The position numbers and the translations under genes are program-made. From Streptomyces sp. NBC_00390 (GTDB lineage Bacteria > Actinomycetota > Actinomycetes > Streptomycetales > Streptomycetaceae), in the NCBI RefSeq assembly GCF_036057275.1, contig NZ_CP107945.1, positions 8,060,001 to 8,124,000 of the forward strand: a DNA stretch of 64,000 nt. The letters run 5' to 3'. Under the pieces are notes generated by a model that saw only the letters and a list, made by a program, of their open reading frames with translations, did not search any database and was not told where the DNA came from. Shown here piece after piece: positions 16,183 to 24,331 of this stretch; positions within the stretch are counted from its first letter, which is position 1, and each line of letters starts with the position of its first letter.

Positions 16183-16389
16183 ATGACCCTCACCCGCTCC
16201 ACCCTGCTTCTCACGCTCCTCACCCTGGCTCTGCTGCTTTCCCTCGCGGCCGCAACGGCGGCGGCCGCTCTGGCGAGGTGGGACGGAGTGACCGTTCCGG
16301 CCGCCATCACGCGCGCAGGCGTGGCTTTCGCCGGGACGATGTCGCTGTGCCTCGGCCTCATCGCCCTGGTACGGACGGCACTGCCCTGA
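16183..16389 (+). CDS. Small two-helix membrane protein
   Basis: A 68-residue protein made almost entirely of two hydrophobic helices: TLLLTLLTLALLLSLAAATA near the start and VAFAGTMSLCLGLIALVRTA at the end, joined by ARWDGVTVPAAITRAG. I recognise it as a widespread Streptomyces hypothetical that usually sits divergent from an HTH protein, which here is only a remnant. There is no obvious ribosome binding site in front of ATG 16183. Function is unknown. Confidence 0.6.
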   Translation: MTLTRSTLLLTLLTLALLLSLAAATAAAALARWDGVTVPAAITRAGVAFAGTMSLCLGLIALVRTALP

Positions 16390-16506
16390 AGCGGTCGCCA
16401 TGTGCAGCGAAAATCCCGTGCCCGCGCTCCGCCTGATCGGTAGGCTCGCCTCGCCCGCTGACACAACATCACAGCGCGCGCATCGACGAGTGAGGGGAGC
16501 CCGACC

Positions 16507-16623
16507 GTGCGTTACCGCACCGCTGTCGTCGCTCCCCGGTCACGGTACGACGTGATCCTGATGTCCATGTGTTCCCGGTGCCGGCCGCGCGGCCGCCGCC
16601 GGACACCCGTGACGAACACCTGA
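16507..16623 (+). CDS. Possible 38-residue small ORF in the leader of the EF-G paralogue
   Basis: GTG at 16507 follows a strong GAGGGGAG site at eight bases. The frame encodes 38 residues ending MSMCSRCRPRGRRRTPVTNT, with two cysteines and a basic tail. It lies 164 bp upstream of the EF-G paralogue on the same strand and could be a translated leader peptide. Evidence is only the ribosome site and position; it may be chance. Confidence 0.35.
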   Translation: MRYRTAVVAPRSRYDVILMSMCSRCRPRGRRRTPVTNT

Positions 16624-16786
16624 CTCCCGTCCGTCCGTTGAGCCCTGTGGCCGGGTACGCCCCGATGCCGACGGCGTTGCATCAGGAATGATGCCGGATC
16701 AGGGAATCTGCCAGGCCTGACGCCAGGCCGTTTCGTCCCGGGAATCGCGCTCCCATGTTCGCGAGCACTCCGAAAGGCCCTGGGCC

Positions 16787-18895
16787 GTGCGCACCCACCA
16801 GCAACGCCATCACACCAGTCCGCTCACCAGCGTCCGAAATCTGGGCATCCTCGCCCACGTTGACGCCGGCAAGACCACCGTCACCGAGCGGATCCTGTAT
16901 GCCACCGGCGCCACCCACAAGCGGGGCGAGGTCCACGACGGAACGACCGTCACCGATTTCGACTCGCAGGAGCGCGACCGTGGGATCACCATCTTCGCCG
17001 CGGCGGTGAGCTGTGTCTGGGACGGTCACCGGATCAACCTGATCGACACTCCCGGCCACGTCGACTTCTCCGACGAGGTGGAGCGCTCGTTGCGGGTGCT
17101 CGACGGTGCGATCGCGGTGTTCGACGCCGTCGCCGGAGTCGAACCGCAGAGCGAGTCGGTGTGGCGGCAGGCCGATCGGCACCGAGTGCCGAGGATCGCC
17201 TTCGTCAACAAACTGGACCGTGCCGGTGCCGACCTCGACACGGCGGTCGACTCGATCCGGGAGCGGCTGCATCCGGTCCCACTGGTGGTCCAGCTGCCGA
17301 TCGGGCAGGAGGACGGGTTCACCGGGGTGGTGGATCTGCTGCGCATGCGCTCGCTGGTCTGGGGCGCCGGCCGCGACACGTTCGAGGAGGGCCCGGTGCC
17401 CGAGGCCCTGCGGGAAGAGGCGCACCGCCGCCGCCGAATGCTGGAGGAGGCGGTGGCGGAACTCCATCCGAACGCTCTGGAGGAGTTCTGCACGGAGTCG
17501 ACGGTCTCCGCACCGACCCTGGCCGCAGCACTGCGCGACCTGACCCGAAGTGGCGAGGGAGTCGTGGTGTTGTGCGGATCGGCCTACCGCAACCGCGGGA
17601 TCGAGCCGCTGCTGGAGGCCGTTGTGGCCTACCTTCCGTCGCCTCTCGACGTGCCGGCAGTACGCGGCACCCTGGGCAGCGCGGTGCAGGAGCGGATCGC
17701 CGACCCGGCGGAGCCGTTCGCCGCACTGGTCTTCAAGGTGCAATCGACCGCCAAGGGGCGGCTGACCTACCTGCGCGTGTACTCAGGAACGATCCAGAAG
17801 GGAGACGCGGTGCTCGACGCAGGCGCGCAGCGCAACGAGCGCATCGGCCGGATCCTGCGGGTGCAGGCCGACCGGCACGTGGAGGTGGACCGGGCGGAGG
17901 CCGGGGACATCGTCGCGGTGATCGGCCCGAAGGCCGCCCGCGCCGGTGCCACCCTGTGCACACCCGCGGCGCCGTTGCTCTTCGAACCGCCCACCGTGGC
18001 CGAACCGGTCGTCTCCGTGGCGGTCGAGGCCCGCAGGAGCCTCGACACCGACCGGCTGGCAACGGCGCTGGCACGGCTGGTCGAGGAGGATCCGTCGCTG
18101 GTGGTCCGGACCGACCCCGAGACGGGCCAGACAGTGCTGTCAGGAATGGGGGAGCTGCATCTGGAGGTGGCTGTGGAGAAGATCCGCCGTGCCCAGGGGC
18201 TGGACGTCGGTGTCGGACGGCCGCAGGTGGCCTATCGCGAGACGGTCGTCCGCGGGGTGTCCGGCCTGGTGTACCGCCATGTCAAGCAGGAGGGAGGCGC
18301 CGGGCAGTTCGCCCACGTCGTTCTTGACGTGGAAGCCCTGGAGTCCGAGGCCGGCACCGTTGACAACGCCTGCGGCAGCGCAGGGGGTTTCGTGTTCCGG
18401 TCGACGGTGGCAGGTGGCCGGGTGCCGCAGGACTTCGTCCGCGCGGTGGAGGCCGGCTGCCGGGACGCCCTCGCCGAGGGCCCTCTCGGCGGCCACCCGG
18501 TGACCGGCCTGCGGGTCACACTGACCGACGGAGCCACTCACTCCAAGGACTCCTCGGAGCCGGCGTTCCGCACAGCAGGCCGGTTCGCACTCCGGGAGGC
18601 ACTGCGCGCCGGTGTGATGGCACTCCTGGAACCGGTGGTGGAGGTCACGGCCACCGTGCCCGACGATGCCGTGGGCGGTGTGCTCGGCGACCTGGCGGCG
18701 CGACGCGGCCGGGTCTCGGGCCAGGCAGCGCGGGCGGGCACAGCCGTGATCACGGCGACCGTGCCGCTGGCCGAACTGTTCGGCTATGCGTCCCGGCTGC
18801 GCAGCCGGACCCAGGGCAGGGGCACCTTCACCACCCGGGCCACCGGTTACGCGCCTGTGCCGGCAGCGGTGTCCGACGGGGTGCTGTCACGTTAG
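16787..18895 (+). CDS. Elongation factor G paralogue (EF-G2 type GTPase)
   Basis: A 702-residue translational GTPase with all five EF-G domains. G1 is AHVDAGKT, the switch I end is RGIT, G3 is DTPGH, G4 is NKLD and G5 is CGSA. Domain II follows (FKVQSTAKGRLTYLRVYSG), then domain III (SGMGELHLEVAVEKI), domain IV (KQEGGAGQFAHVVLDVEALE; THSKDSSEPAF near the tip) and domain V. GTG at 16787 has GAAAGG upstream. No other translation genes (rpsL, rpsG, tuf) are nearby, so this is the accessory copy, not the housekeeping fusA. Domain IV is EF-G-like rather than like tetracycline-protection proteins. A role in ribosome recycling, stress or fusidic-acid tolerance is possible. Confidence 0.92.
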   Translation: MRTHQQRHHTSPLTSVRNLGILAHVDAGKTTVTERILYATGATHKRGEVHDGTTVTDFDSQERDRGITIFAAAVSCVWDGHRINLIDTPGHVDFSDEVERSLRVLDGAIAVFDAVAGVEPQSESVWRQADRHRVPRIAFVNKLDRAGADLDTAVDSIRERLHPVPLVVQLPIGQEDGFTGVVDLLRMRSLVWGAGRDTFEEGPVPEALREEAHRRRRMLEEAVAELHPNALEEFCTESTVSAPTLAAALRDLTRSGEGVVVLCGSAYRNRGIEPLLEAVVAYLPSPLDVPAVRGTLGSAVQERIADPAEPFAALVFKVQSTAKGRLTYLRVYSGTIQKGDAVLDAGAQRNERIGRILRVQADRHVEVDRAEAGDIVAVIGPKAARAGATLCTPAAPLLFEPPTVAEPVVSVAVEARRSLDTDRLATALARLVEEDPSLVVRTDPETGQTVLSGMGELHLEVAVEKIRRAQGLDVGVGRPQVAYRETVVRGVSGLVYRHVKQEGGAGQFAHVVLDVEALESEAGTVDNACGSAGGFVFRSTVAGGRVPQDFVRAVEAGCRDALAEGPLGGHPVTGLRVTLTDGATHSKDSSEPAFRTAGRFALREALRAGVMALLEPVVEVTATVPDDAVGGVLGDLAARRGRVSGQAARAGTAVITATVPLAELFGYASRLRSRTQGRGTFTTRATGYAPVPAAVSDGVLSR

Positions 18896-18982
18896 ATGCC
18901 CCGGATGGCCCCGCCCGCAGGGGACCCCTGTCGGTTGATTCCGCCCCGCTGGATCTCATCCAGTGGGGCGGAGTGCTGCCAA
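18895..18982. repeat. Inverted repeat copy A (IS1182-type end with hairpin)
   Basis: This 88-bp stretch recurs in inverted orientation at 21245-21332 with about ten differences. It starts at the last base of the EF-G stop codon. It holds a 15-bp hairpin (TCCGCCCCGCTGGAT at 18940-18954 with ATCCAGTGGGGCGGA at 18958-18972). On the minus strand its inner side encodes the last codons of an IS1182-like transposase (LAALRPTG, stop). As a hairpin it may also terminate EF-G transcription. Confidence 0.8.
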
Positions 18983-19165
18983 CGGTGAGATGCAGGTTTT
19001 GGCGGGTGGTCTGTCGGTGAGCCGGGCGCGAGGCGGGCGCCGCTGAGGGCGGCGCCGGTGACCTGGTGTTGCAGCCGGGTCTTGTCGAGGCCGCGGTAGC
19101 GGGATCGGCGCAAGGCGAAGGCTTGGCCGGCTTGGGAGATGCCTGCCCTCCACGCCTACGCGGGC
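18956..19165 (-). pseudogene. Decayed C-terminus of an IS1182-family transposase
   Basis: Reading leftward, the pieces GVEG, then ISQAGQAFALRRSRYRGLDK and TRLQHQVTGAAL, then LTDRPPAKTCISPLAALRPT appear in three different frames. Together they match the C-terminus of IS1182-type transposases (AGVEGTISQ...RRARYRGLAKTHLQH...LAALRP). At least two frameshifts separate them and nothing upstream is recognisable, so the gene is dead. It ends at TGA 18956-18958, inside the inverted repeat copy. Confidence 0.65.
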
Positions 19166-19494
19166 GTCCGCAGCGGCGGCGCCACTGGCGCGACGATGCC
19201 GCCGCACGCCGGGCGGTCAGTGACCCCTCGATGGGATCGGCGGGGCGGTCGCTGAGGCACTGGGGGGCACCTACTCCAGGTCGGGGAACCCTTCGAGGCT
19301 CGCGGGCCGTGCGCTCGGTCTGCCGCAGCCGGTGTCCCAGCCGGTACCGCGGCGCCCGCCCAACTGGGTGAAGTTCGGGCGTTGACCAGCAGCCGGCAAG
19401 CTTTTCGATCATGGCCTGAATAGCTTGAGATCAAGCAATCGCCGTCGGCTCCGTTGCCCAACTCCCCCCTTGTAACCCGAGCGAGGTCGTGACG
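19166..19494. other. Intergenic region upstream of the WxL-like gene
   Basis: About 330 bp with no gene I can support. The left part may be further decayed transposase. The right part is less GC-rich and contains the perfect palindrome GCTTGAGATCAAGC (19423-19436), about 60 bp before the WxL-like gene, where a promoter or operator would be expected. Confidence 0.4.
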
Positions 19495-20022
19495 ATGAGG
19501 AAAAGTACTGTCATCAGCCCCCTGATTGCCGGTGCGGCAGTGACCGTGCTGGCATGCCCGGTGCCGGCCTCCGCGGCGGACACACCGGTGACGGTCCAGG
19601 TCAGCTCCGGCACGCTCGACATCGCCGTCCCGACGGGGCCCGTGAACCTCGGTACGGTCACCGTCAGCAGCAGTCCGCAAACGGTCAGCAATGAGCTCGG
19701 CAACATCACGGTGACGGATGGCCGAGGCGGTAACACCGGCTGGACGGTCACGGCGAACGCCGTGGACTTCACCGGGCCCCAGAACATCTCCGTCTCCGCT
19801 CCCGGCTCCAGCAGTTACACAACGCCGAACGCCTCGGTCACCGGCACCGCCACCGTCACCCCCAGCAACCTGAGCGCGCTGTACCCCCCCGCCCCCGTCC
19901 AGGTGGCCACCGACGTGTCCGGGATCAATTCGGCCACCTGGAACCCGACGATCTCCCTCACCCTTCCGGCGAACGCCCTGGCCGGATCGTACAGCTCGAC
20001 GATCACCCACTCCGTCGCCTGA
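19495..20022 (+). CDS. Secreted WxL-like beta-sandwich protein
   Basis: A 175-residue exported protein. The signal peptide (MRKSTVISPLIAGAAVTVLA) is followed by a cleavage site after PASA. The mature part has LGTVTVSS, then VTDGRGGNTGWTVTANAVDF, whose GWTVTA corresponds to the first WxL motif, and ends with ATWNPTISLTLPANALAGSY, then ITHSVA. The second WxL motif of Firmicutes proteins is not obvious. ATG 19495 and GTG 19489 are both possible starts after GAGCGAGG. It is followed after 30 bp by a DUF916 protein, the usual WxL partner, so the two probably form a complex at the cell surface. Confidence 0.75.
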   Translation: MRKSTVISPLIAGAAVTVLACPVPASAADTPVTVQVSSGTLDIAVPTGPVNLGTVTVSSSPQTVSNELGNITVTDGRGGNTGWTVTANAVDFTGPQNISVSAPGSSSYTTPNASVTGTATVTPSNLSALYPPAPVQVATDVSGINSATWNPTISLTLPANALAGSYSSTITHSVA

Positions 20023-20052
20023 CAGCCTCAGGCGGAAATCAGCAGAGGCACT

Positions 20053-21090
20053 GTGCGCAGGTTCGTTTCTCTCGCAGTGCTGGTGGCCACGTCATTCGTC
20101 CTGGCCACCGGCACTGCCTCGCCCGCATCCCGCGACTCGGACGCGGCCCGTCGGCCGGGCCCCCCGGATGTGGGCAGCGTCGGCGTACGTCTCGTCGATG
20201 TTCCGGCCGACCTGATCGGCGATCCCCGGGCGAGGCAGTACGTCATCGACAACCTGAAGCCCGGTACCACCGTGAGCCGACGCATCGAGGTATCGAACAC
20301 CTCGGAGTCCGGACTGCATGTCACGCTCTACTCCGGGGCCGCGGACATCGTGCGCGGCTCCTTCGTCGGTGCGGCGGGCAATACCGGAAACGAGCTCACG
20401 ACCTGGATCAAGCTCCGTCAACGCAGCCTGGACATCCCCGCCCACTCCGTGGCCCGCGACACCGTGACCATCGCGGTGCCCAGGGATGCGGCCCCCGGTG
20501 AGAGATACGGCGTGGTGTGGGCACAGGTCAGCAGTCGACACAAGGACGGTGGCATCTCCTTGGTCAGCCGCACCGGTATCCGGGTCTACCTCTCGGTGGG
20601 CGGCAACAATCCACCACTGCCGAAATTCACGGTGGACACGATGACGGCCGCGCGTGACCGCGACGGGCGCGCCGTCGTGCAGGCCCAGGTGCACAACACC
20701 GGTGGTCGTGCTCTGGACCTCGCGGGCTCCATGAAGATGTCGCAGGTATCCGGAAGCCTCAGCGCGGGTCCGTACGAGGTTCAGCTCGGAACGACCTTGG
20801 CACCGGGCCAGTCCCAGCCGGTGAGGGTCGTCGTGACCGACCAAGTGGAGGACGGCCCGTGGGACGTCTCCCTGAGTCTGAAGAGTGGACTGCTGAAGGA
20901 AACCTATAAAGCTCGGATCACCTTTCCGCACAATCCTGGTGTCGCCGCGGCAGTCCGTTCACGCCATCAGCAGCCGAGCGCTCTGCACCCGGCCCTCATC
21001 GCAGTGCCGGCGGCACTGGCTCTCCTGTTTGCCGTGGCGCTCGGGATCACCCTCTCCCACCGCCGACGCGGCAGGGGCAAACCGGCATGA
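20053..21090 (+). CDS. DUF916 (WxL-interacting) membrane-anchored surface protein
   Basis: A 345-residue protein with an N-terminal signal peptide (FVSLAVLVATSFVLATGTAS), an extracellular DUF916-like Ig domain starting VGVRLVDVPADLIGDPRARQ, a second beta domain from about residue 190 (KFTVDTMTAARDRDGRAVVQ), and a C-terminal membrane helix near 312-333 followed by HRRRGRGKPA. This layout equals the WxL-interacting proteins of Firmicutes (DUF916 plus DUF3324 plus TM plus basic tail). The GTG start is 30 bp after the WxL-like gene, so they form an operon. It probably holds the WxL-like protein, and perhaps peptidoglycan, at the membrane surface. Confidence 0.8.
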   Translation: MRRFVSLAVLVATSFVLATGTASPASRDSDAARRPGPPDVGSVGVRLVDVPADLIGDPRARQYVIDNLKPGTTVSRRIEVSNTSESGLHVTLYSGAADIVRGSFVGAAGNTGNELTTWIKLRQRSLDIPAHSVARDTVTIAVPRDAAPGERYGVVWAQVSSRHKDGGISLVSRTGIRVYLSVGGNNPPLPKFTVDTMTAARDRDGRAVVQAQVHNTGGRALDLAGSMKMSQVSGSLSAGPYEVQLGTTLAPGQSQPVRVVVTDQVEDGPWDVSLSLKSGLLKETYKARITFPHNPGVAAAVRSRHQQPSALHPALIAVPAALALLFAVALGITLSHRRRGRGKPA

Positions 21091-21244
21091 TCCCGGTTCC
21101 CGTCCGAGTCGGACGCTGTCGGTAACACCGCGAGGGCCTGCGTGACGTCGGTCTGTACGCCCCGTTGGGGTTGTGCAGGCCGACGTCGTGTTCAGGGGGA
21201 TGGCTTCGTCTCCTTGCGCGGGCCGGGCTTCGCGGATGCCGAGT

Positions 21245-21332
21245 TCGCAGCACTCCGCCCCGCTGGATGAGATCCAGCGGGGCGGAAACAACCGATACAG
21301 GGCCCCTGCGGGCGGGGCCGTCCATGGCATCC
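21245..21332. repeat. Inverted repeat copy B (IS1182-type end with hairpin)
   Basis: This is the inverted partner of 18895-18982. Its hairpin is perfect: TCCGCCCCGCTGGAT (21254-21268) pairs with ATCCAGCGGGGCGGA (21272-21286). On the plus strand it begins with codons FAALRPAG and a stop, the tail of an IS1182-like transposase whose remainder is missing. It lies just beyond the 3' end of the serine hydrolase gene, so it can also serve as that gene's terminator. Confidence 0.8.
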
Positions 21333-21352
21333 CGGCAGGGCCGGTCAGCCGG

Positions 21353-22273
21353 TCACTCGGCCGGGACTGCGGGGAACGCCTCGCGCGGCGTGCTCGTGGG
21401 CGTGTACCGCTGGGGGACCGCGGTGGTCGGCACCAGGTCCTTGTGGATCACCTTCGCCACGCTCTGGATGGTGGCGACGCCGTAGTCCATCGTGCTGTTG
21501 TCCTGCGTCAGCACGGAGATGTAGTAGTCGTGGCCGCCGCCCTTGAACGCGCCGACGCTGTGCACGCGCCAGCCGTGCGTGGCCCGTGACAGCCAGCCGT
21601 TCTTGACGTGCACCTTCACGGAGGAGGGCGCCCCTGCCGGAGTGCCCCAGCGCTGTGAGGCGACGACCGTGTTCATGAGCTTGAGGATGTAGGCGCGGGA
21701 GTTGTCGCTCAGCACCGAGTTCTTCGCGGTGATCAGCGAGAGGAGCTTCTGCTCGTCCTTCACGTTGATCTGTGTGAGTCCCCAGTAGCCGCCCGAGCCC
21801 GGCACGGTCTTCGTCATGCCGGCCGCGGTGAGGAAGCCCTTGACCTTGGTGAGGCCGAGTTGCTTCCACAGCGTGCTCGTCGCGCTGTTGTCCGACTTGG
21901 TGATCATGGCCTTGGCGAGGTCGGCCTCGCGCTGCGTGAGATAGCGGTTCTGCTTCTTGGCGTCCCACAGCAGCGTCGCGAGGACGGTCACTTTGACGAC
22001 GCTGGCCGAGTCGTAGGCCGAGGTCGAACGGAGGCTGCACGTCGTCTTCGTGGTGCGGTCGTAGAGGCCGACGGCAATGGTGCCCTTGCGGTTCTTCAGG
22101 GCCGTCGTGATGTCCTGCTGCAGCTTCGCGGCAAGGCCGGCCTTGCCGGACGTGCAGGCCACCTGCGGTGTGGCGGCAGCAGCGGGTGCGGCGGCGGCCA
22201 CGAGCGGTGCGAGCACTCCGGCCGCGAGGCTCGCGGACAGCACGCGGGCAGGCCGGGATATCCGGAGAGTCAT
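21353..22273 (-). CDS. Secreted serine hydrolase, class A beta-lactamase/DD-peptidase fold
   Basis: A 306-residue exported protein. A Sec signal peptide (RPARVLSASLAAGVLAPLVA, ending AAAA) leads to a penicillin-binding fold with the SxxK motif in DSASVVKVTVLATLL and the SDN motif in TKSDNSATSTLW. The third motif, normally KTG, is replaced by VKNGW, so true beta-lactamase activity is doubtful. ATG 22273 is chosen because the signal peptide starts there; the frame is open further upstream. It may be a D,D-peptidase-like or inactive penicillin-recognising protein. It is convergent with the DUF916 gene across repeat B. Confidence 0.85.
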   Translation of the reverse strand: MTLRISRPARVLSASLAAGVLAPLVAAAAPAAAATPQVACTSGKAGLAAKLQQDITTALKNRKGTIAVGLYDRTTKTTCSLRSTSAYDSASVVKVTVLATLLWDAKKQNRYLTQREADLAKAMITKSDNSATSTLWKQLGLTKVKGFLTAAGMTKTVPGSGGYWGLTQINVKDEQKLLSLITAKNSVLSDNSRAYILKLMNTVVASQRWGTPAGAPSSVKVHVKNGWLSRATHGWRVHSVGAFKGGGHDYYISVLTQDNSTMDYGVATIQSVAKVIHKDLVPTTAVPQRYTPTSTPREAFPAVPAE

Positions 22274-22613
22274 TCGGAGGTTTCCATCCCCTTGATGTGG
22301 AGCGGGTGCGCACCCGCGCACCCGCGCCACACGACTCACCGCAGCGTCGGATGGTTGTAGCTGTTACTGAAACTTGATCGGGTCCGAGTCTCCGCTCGCA
22401 CCCGGGCCGAAGCCGGCCGGGCCGGTGCGGCTCCGTCGCGCCGTGGATGAGGTCGTCTGGCCGTTCACAACGGTCCGCCGGTGATACCGAACCCGCGGGC
22501 CGCCGTGGAAGAAGTGGTCGGTGAGGCCGGGCAGCTGGGCGACAGTGAGCTGGTGGGCGCCGTCGTCCTGGAGTGTTCGTGTCCCGGAAGAAGCAGGAAT
22601 CGCTGGCAAGGCG

Positions 22614-22814
22614 TCATATGAGTCTGTCGTCAGCCTTTGTCCATGTTTGCTTCCCGGCCCGGCCGTCATCGGCGATGTCTTCGGTCAGAGCACCCCCGCC
22701 GTCGGCGAACGTGGTTCTGTACGCACCTGAATTGCCGGGGATCGCGTTGGTCGTACCGGCAAGCAGGAACACGCTCGCGGTGGCCGCGAGCGCGGCGAGA
22801 ACCATCCGTCTCAC
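22614..22814 (-). CDS. Small secreted peptide
   Basis: GTG at 22814 follows an excellent GGAGG site. The 66 residues are a signal peptide (RRMVLAALAATASVFLLAGT) and a short hydrophilic mature part of about 42 residues (IPGNSGAYRTTFADGGGALT, then EDIADDGRAGKQ). It has no cysteine and no recognised family. The protein could be the front of a longer gene broken by a frameshift, because another frame remains open to 22364, but that part shows no recognisable fold. Confidence 0.5.
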   Translation of the reverse strand: MRRMVLAALAATASVFLLAGTTNAIPGNSGAYRTTFADGGGALTEDIADDGRAGKQTWTKADDRLI

Positions 22815-22942
22815 AGAGCCCTCCTTGTCGTCCGATGGCACGGAGTGTGCAACCGGAACGGCACCTGGTACGTACCACCCGGTGGCCAGGAGAGTATCGC
22901 GTGCGTGATCCAACGTCGTGCCTCCCGATATCGCCTGCGCAA

Positions 22943-23389
22943 ATGAGTCGTCACCTGCTGGCTGAAGCGCACCGGTTCCTGGACTGGGCCCGGGAGCAGG
23001 GAGCCGAGCTGGACGGCACCGACCACAGCGTCTGGTTCGTGCAGGGCGTGCTCGAGTCCATGGCGCAGGACAACGGCGAGGAGCCCTCCCTCCGGGCGGT
23101 CAAGTGCCTGGCGTACGCGGTCTACCTCGCCGAACTCCTCGCCGGTACCTGTCGCGACGTCAGGTGCGTCGTCGACGGCGTGGGCATGAACCTGCGCTCG
23201 GTGCTCGCCGTTCGCGAGGGCGGGCCCGTGCAGTTCCCCCTGGCGTGGGTGCGGAGCTGCATCGACGACCCGTGTGGCGGCAACGTCGGATTCACGTTCG
23301 CCGGGGCGCTCAGGGACTTCGGTGAGGACGGGCGGGCCGCGGCCATGTACGCGCAGCTGAAGCAGTTCGACGAGTCGCGCGCCCGGTGA
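22943..23389 (+). CDS. Hypothetical cytoplasmic protein
   Basis: A 148-residue soluble protein, rich in helix, starting MSRHLLAEAHRFLDWAREQG. It has segments AVKCLAYAVYLAELLAGTCR, LAVREGGPVQFPLAWVRSCI and FTFAGALRDFGEDGRAAAMY. The start is placed where hydrophilic coding character begins; the frame is open upstream and no clear ribosome site marks the ATG. I do not recognise the family. It stands between two unrelated genes. Confidence 0.6.
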   Translation: MSRHLLAEAHRFLDWAREQGAELDGTDHSVWFVQGVLESMAQDNGEEPSLRAVKCLAYAVYLAELLAGTCRDVRCVVDGVGMNLRSVLAVREGGPVQFPLAWVRSCIDDPCGGNVGFTFAGALRDFGEDGRAAAMYAQLKQFDESRAR

Positions 23390-23587
23390 CACGGTCCGTC
23401 TGCCGGCGCCCCGGCTGCTGAGTGACCCGGCGCCGTTCGGGACGACCCTGAGCGGCGCGCCGGACCTGTTCTCGTACGGCCGGACGATCGCGGGCGGGCG
23501 TGCGGGTGAGGCGCCGGGTCAGATCAGCAGCCTTGCGCAACCGCTTGTTGCACCCGGGCTGCTGGGGCATCGGTGGCTCCTGCGGAC

Positions 23588-24097
23588 TCAGGCCCCCACT
23601 GTCCCGTCGACACCCTCACGCAGAAAGTCCGCGTGCCCGTTGTGGCGGCCGTACTCCAGGAGCACGTGCACCATCACCATCCGCATCGATACCTCCTCGC
23701 CCCATCTCGGCTGATACCCGGCCTGGTCCAGGGACTCGGCCTCCCGCTCGATACGGCGCGAGTTCGCCACCTCGGCCTCCCAGGCCACGAACGCCTCGTC
23801 CCTGGTCGACGCGCTCGCGTCGTACGCCGCCTGGAAGTCGATCGTGTCGGACCAGACCATGGGTGCATCGTTGTCCTCGAACACTCGACGGAACCAGGCA
23901 CGCTCCACCTCCGCCATGTGCCGCACCAGACCGAGCAACGAAAGCGTGGACGGCGGCATGGACGGCTGCCGGAGCTCCTCGTCGGTAAGCCCTTCGCACT
24001 TCATGGCGAGGGTCGCGCGGTGATAGTCGAGAAAGGCCCGCAGCATGTCGCGTTCGCTTCCAAAACTGGGCGGTCCTATGCGATTGTCGCTGGTCAC
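23588..24097 (-). CDS. DinB-family (DUF664) putative mycothiol-dependent enzyme
   Basis: A 169-residue four-helix DinB-like protein. The metal-ligand pattern is visible: FLDYHRATLAMKCEGLTDEE, LLGLVRHMAEVERAWFRRVF, and near the C-terminus LEYGRHNGHADFLREGVDG. In actinomycetes the DUF664 group includes mycothiol S-transferases for detoxification. ATG 24097 is the only sensible start. It stands alone, convergent with the hypothetical gene before it. Confidence 0.88.
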   Translation of the reverse strand: MTSDNRIGPPSFGSERDMLRAFLDYHRATLAMKCEGLTDEELRQPSMPPSTLSLLGLVRHMAEVERAWFRRVFEDNDAPMVWSDTIDFQAAYDASASTRDEAFVAWEAEVANSRRIEREAESLDQAGYQPRWGEEVSMRMVMVHVLLEYGRHNGHADFLREGVDGTVGA

Positions 24098-24331
24098 TGA
24101 CCGTGCTCCTCATCCGTGCATGCATTCAGGCGGCAGCCCGCGCCCGGGGACGGTCGCAGGCCGGTGAGATCCGGCTCCTCGTACACCGCGCGGAAGTTGA
24201 CGGCGTGTGCGGATCCGGCGCCGAAGGGTCCGACGCCGGTGGCCGCGAAGGCCAGGACCTCACCGAGGGGGGAACACGTCCCCGGCCGGTCAGCTCGATC
24301 CGTTCGCCCTGGAGGTGTACCGCCCCATCGG

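Noticed and set aside
23390..23587. Coding-like plus-strand frame after the hypothetical gene (RLPAPRLLSDPAPF)
   Set aside because: Short, no start, no recognised family; it may be a remnant, but evidence is too thin to list as a feature.
24098..24331. Minus-strand frame ending ACTDEEHGQ between DinB and the YrdC-like gene
   Set aside because: Contains GEVLAFAATGVGPFGAG and looks weakly coding, but has no independent start and overlaps another gene in a different frame.
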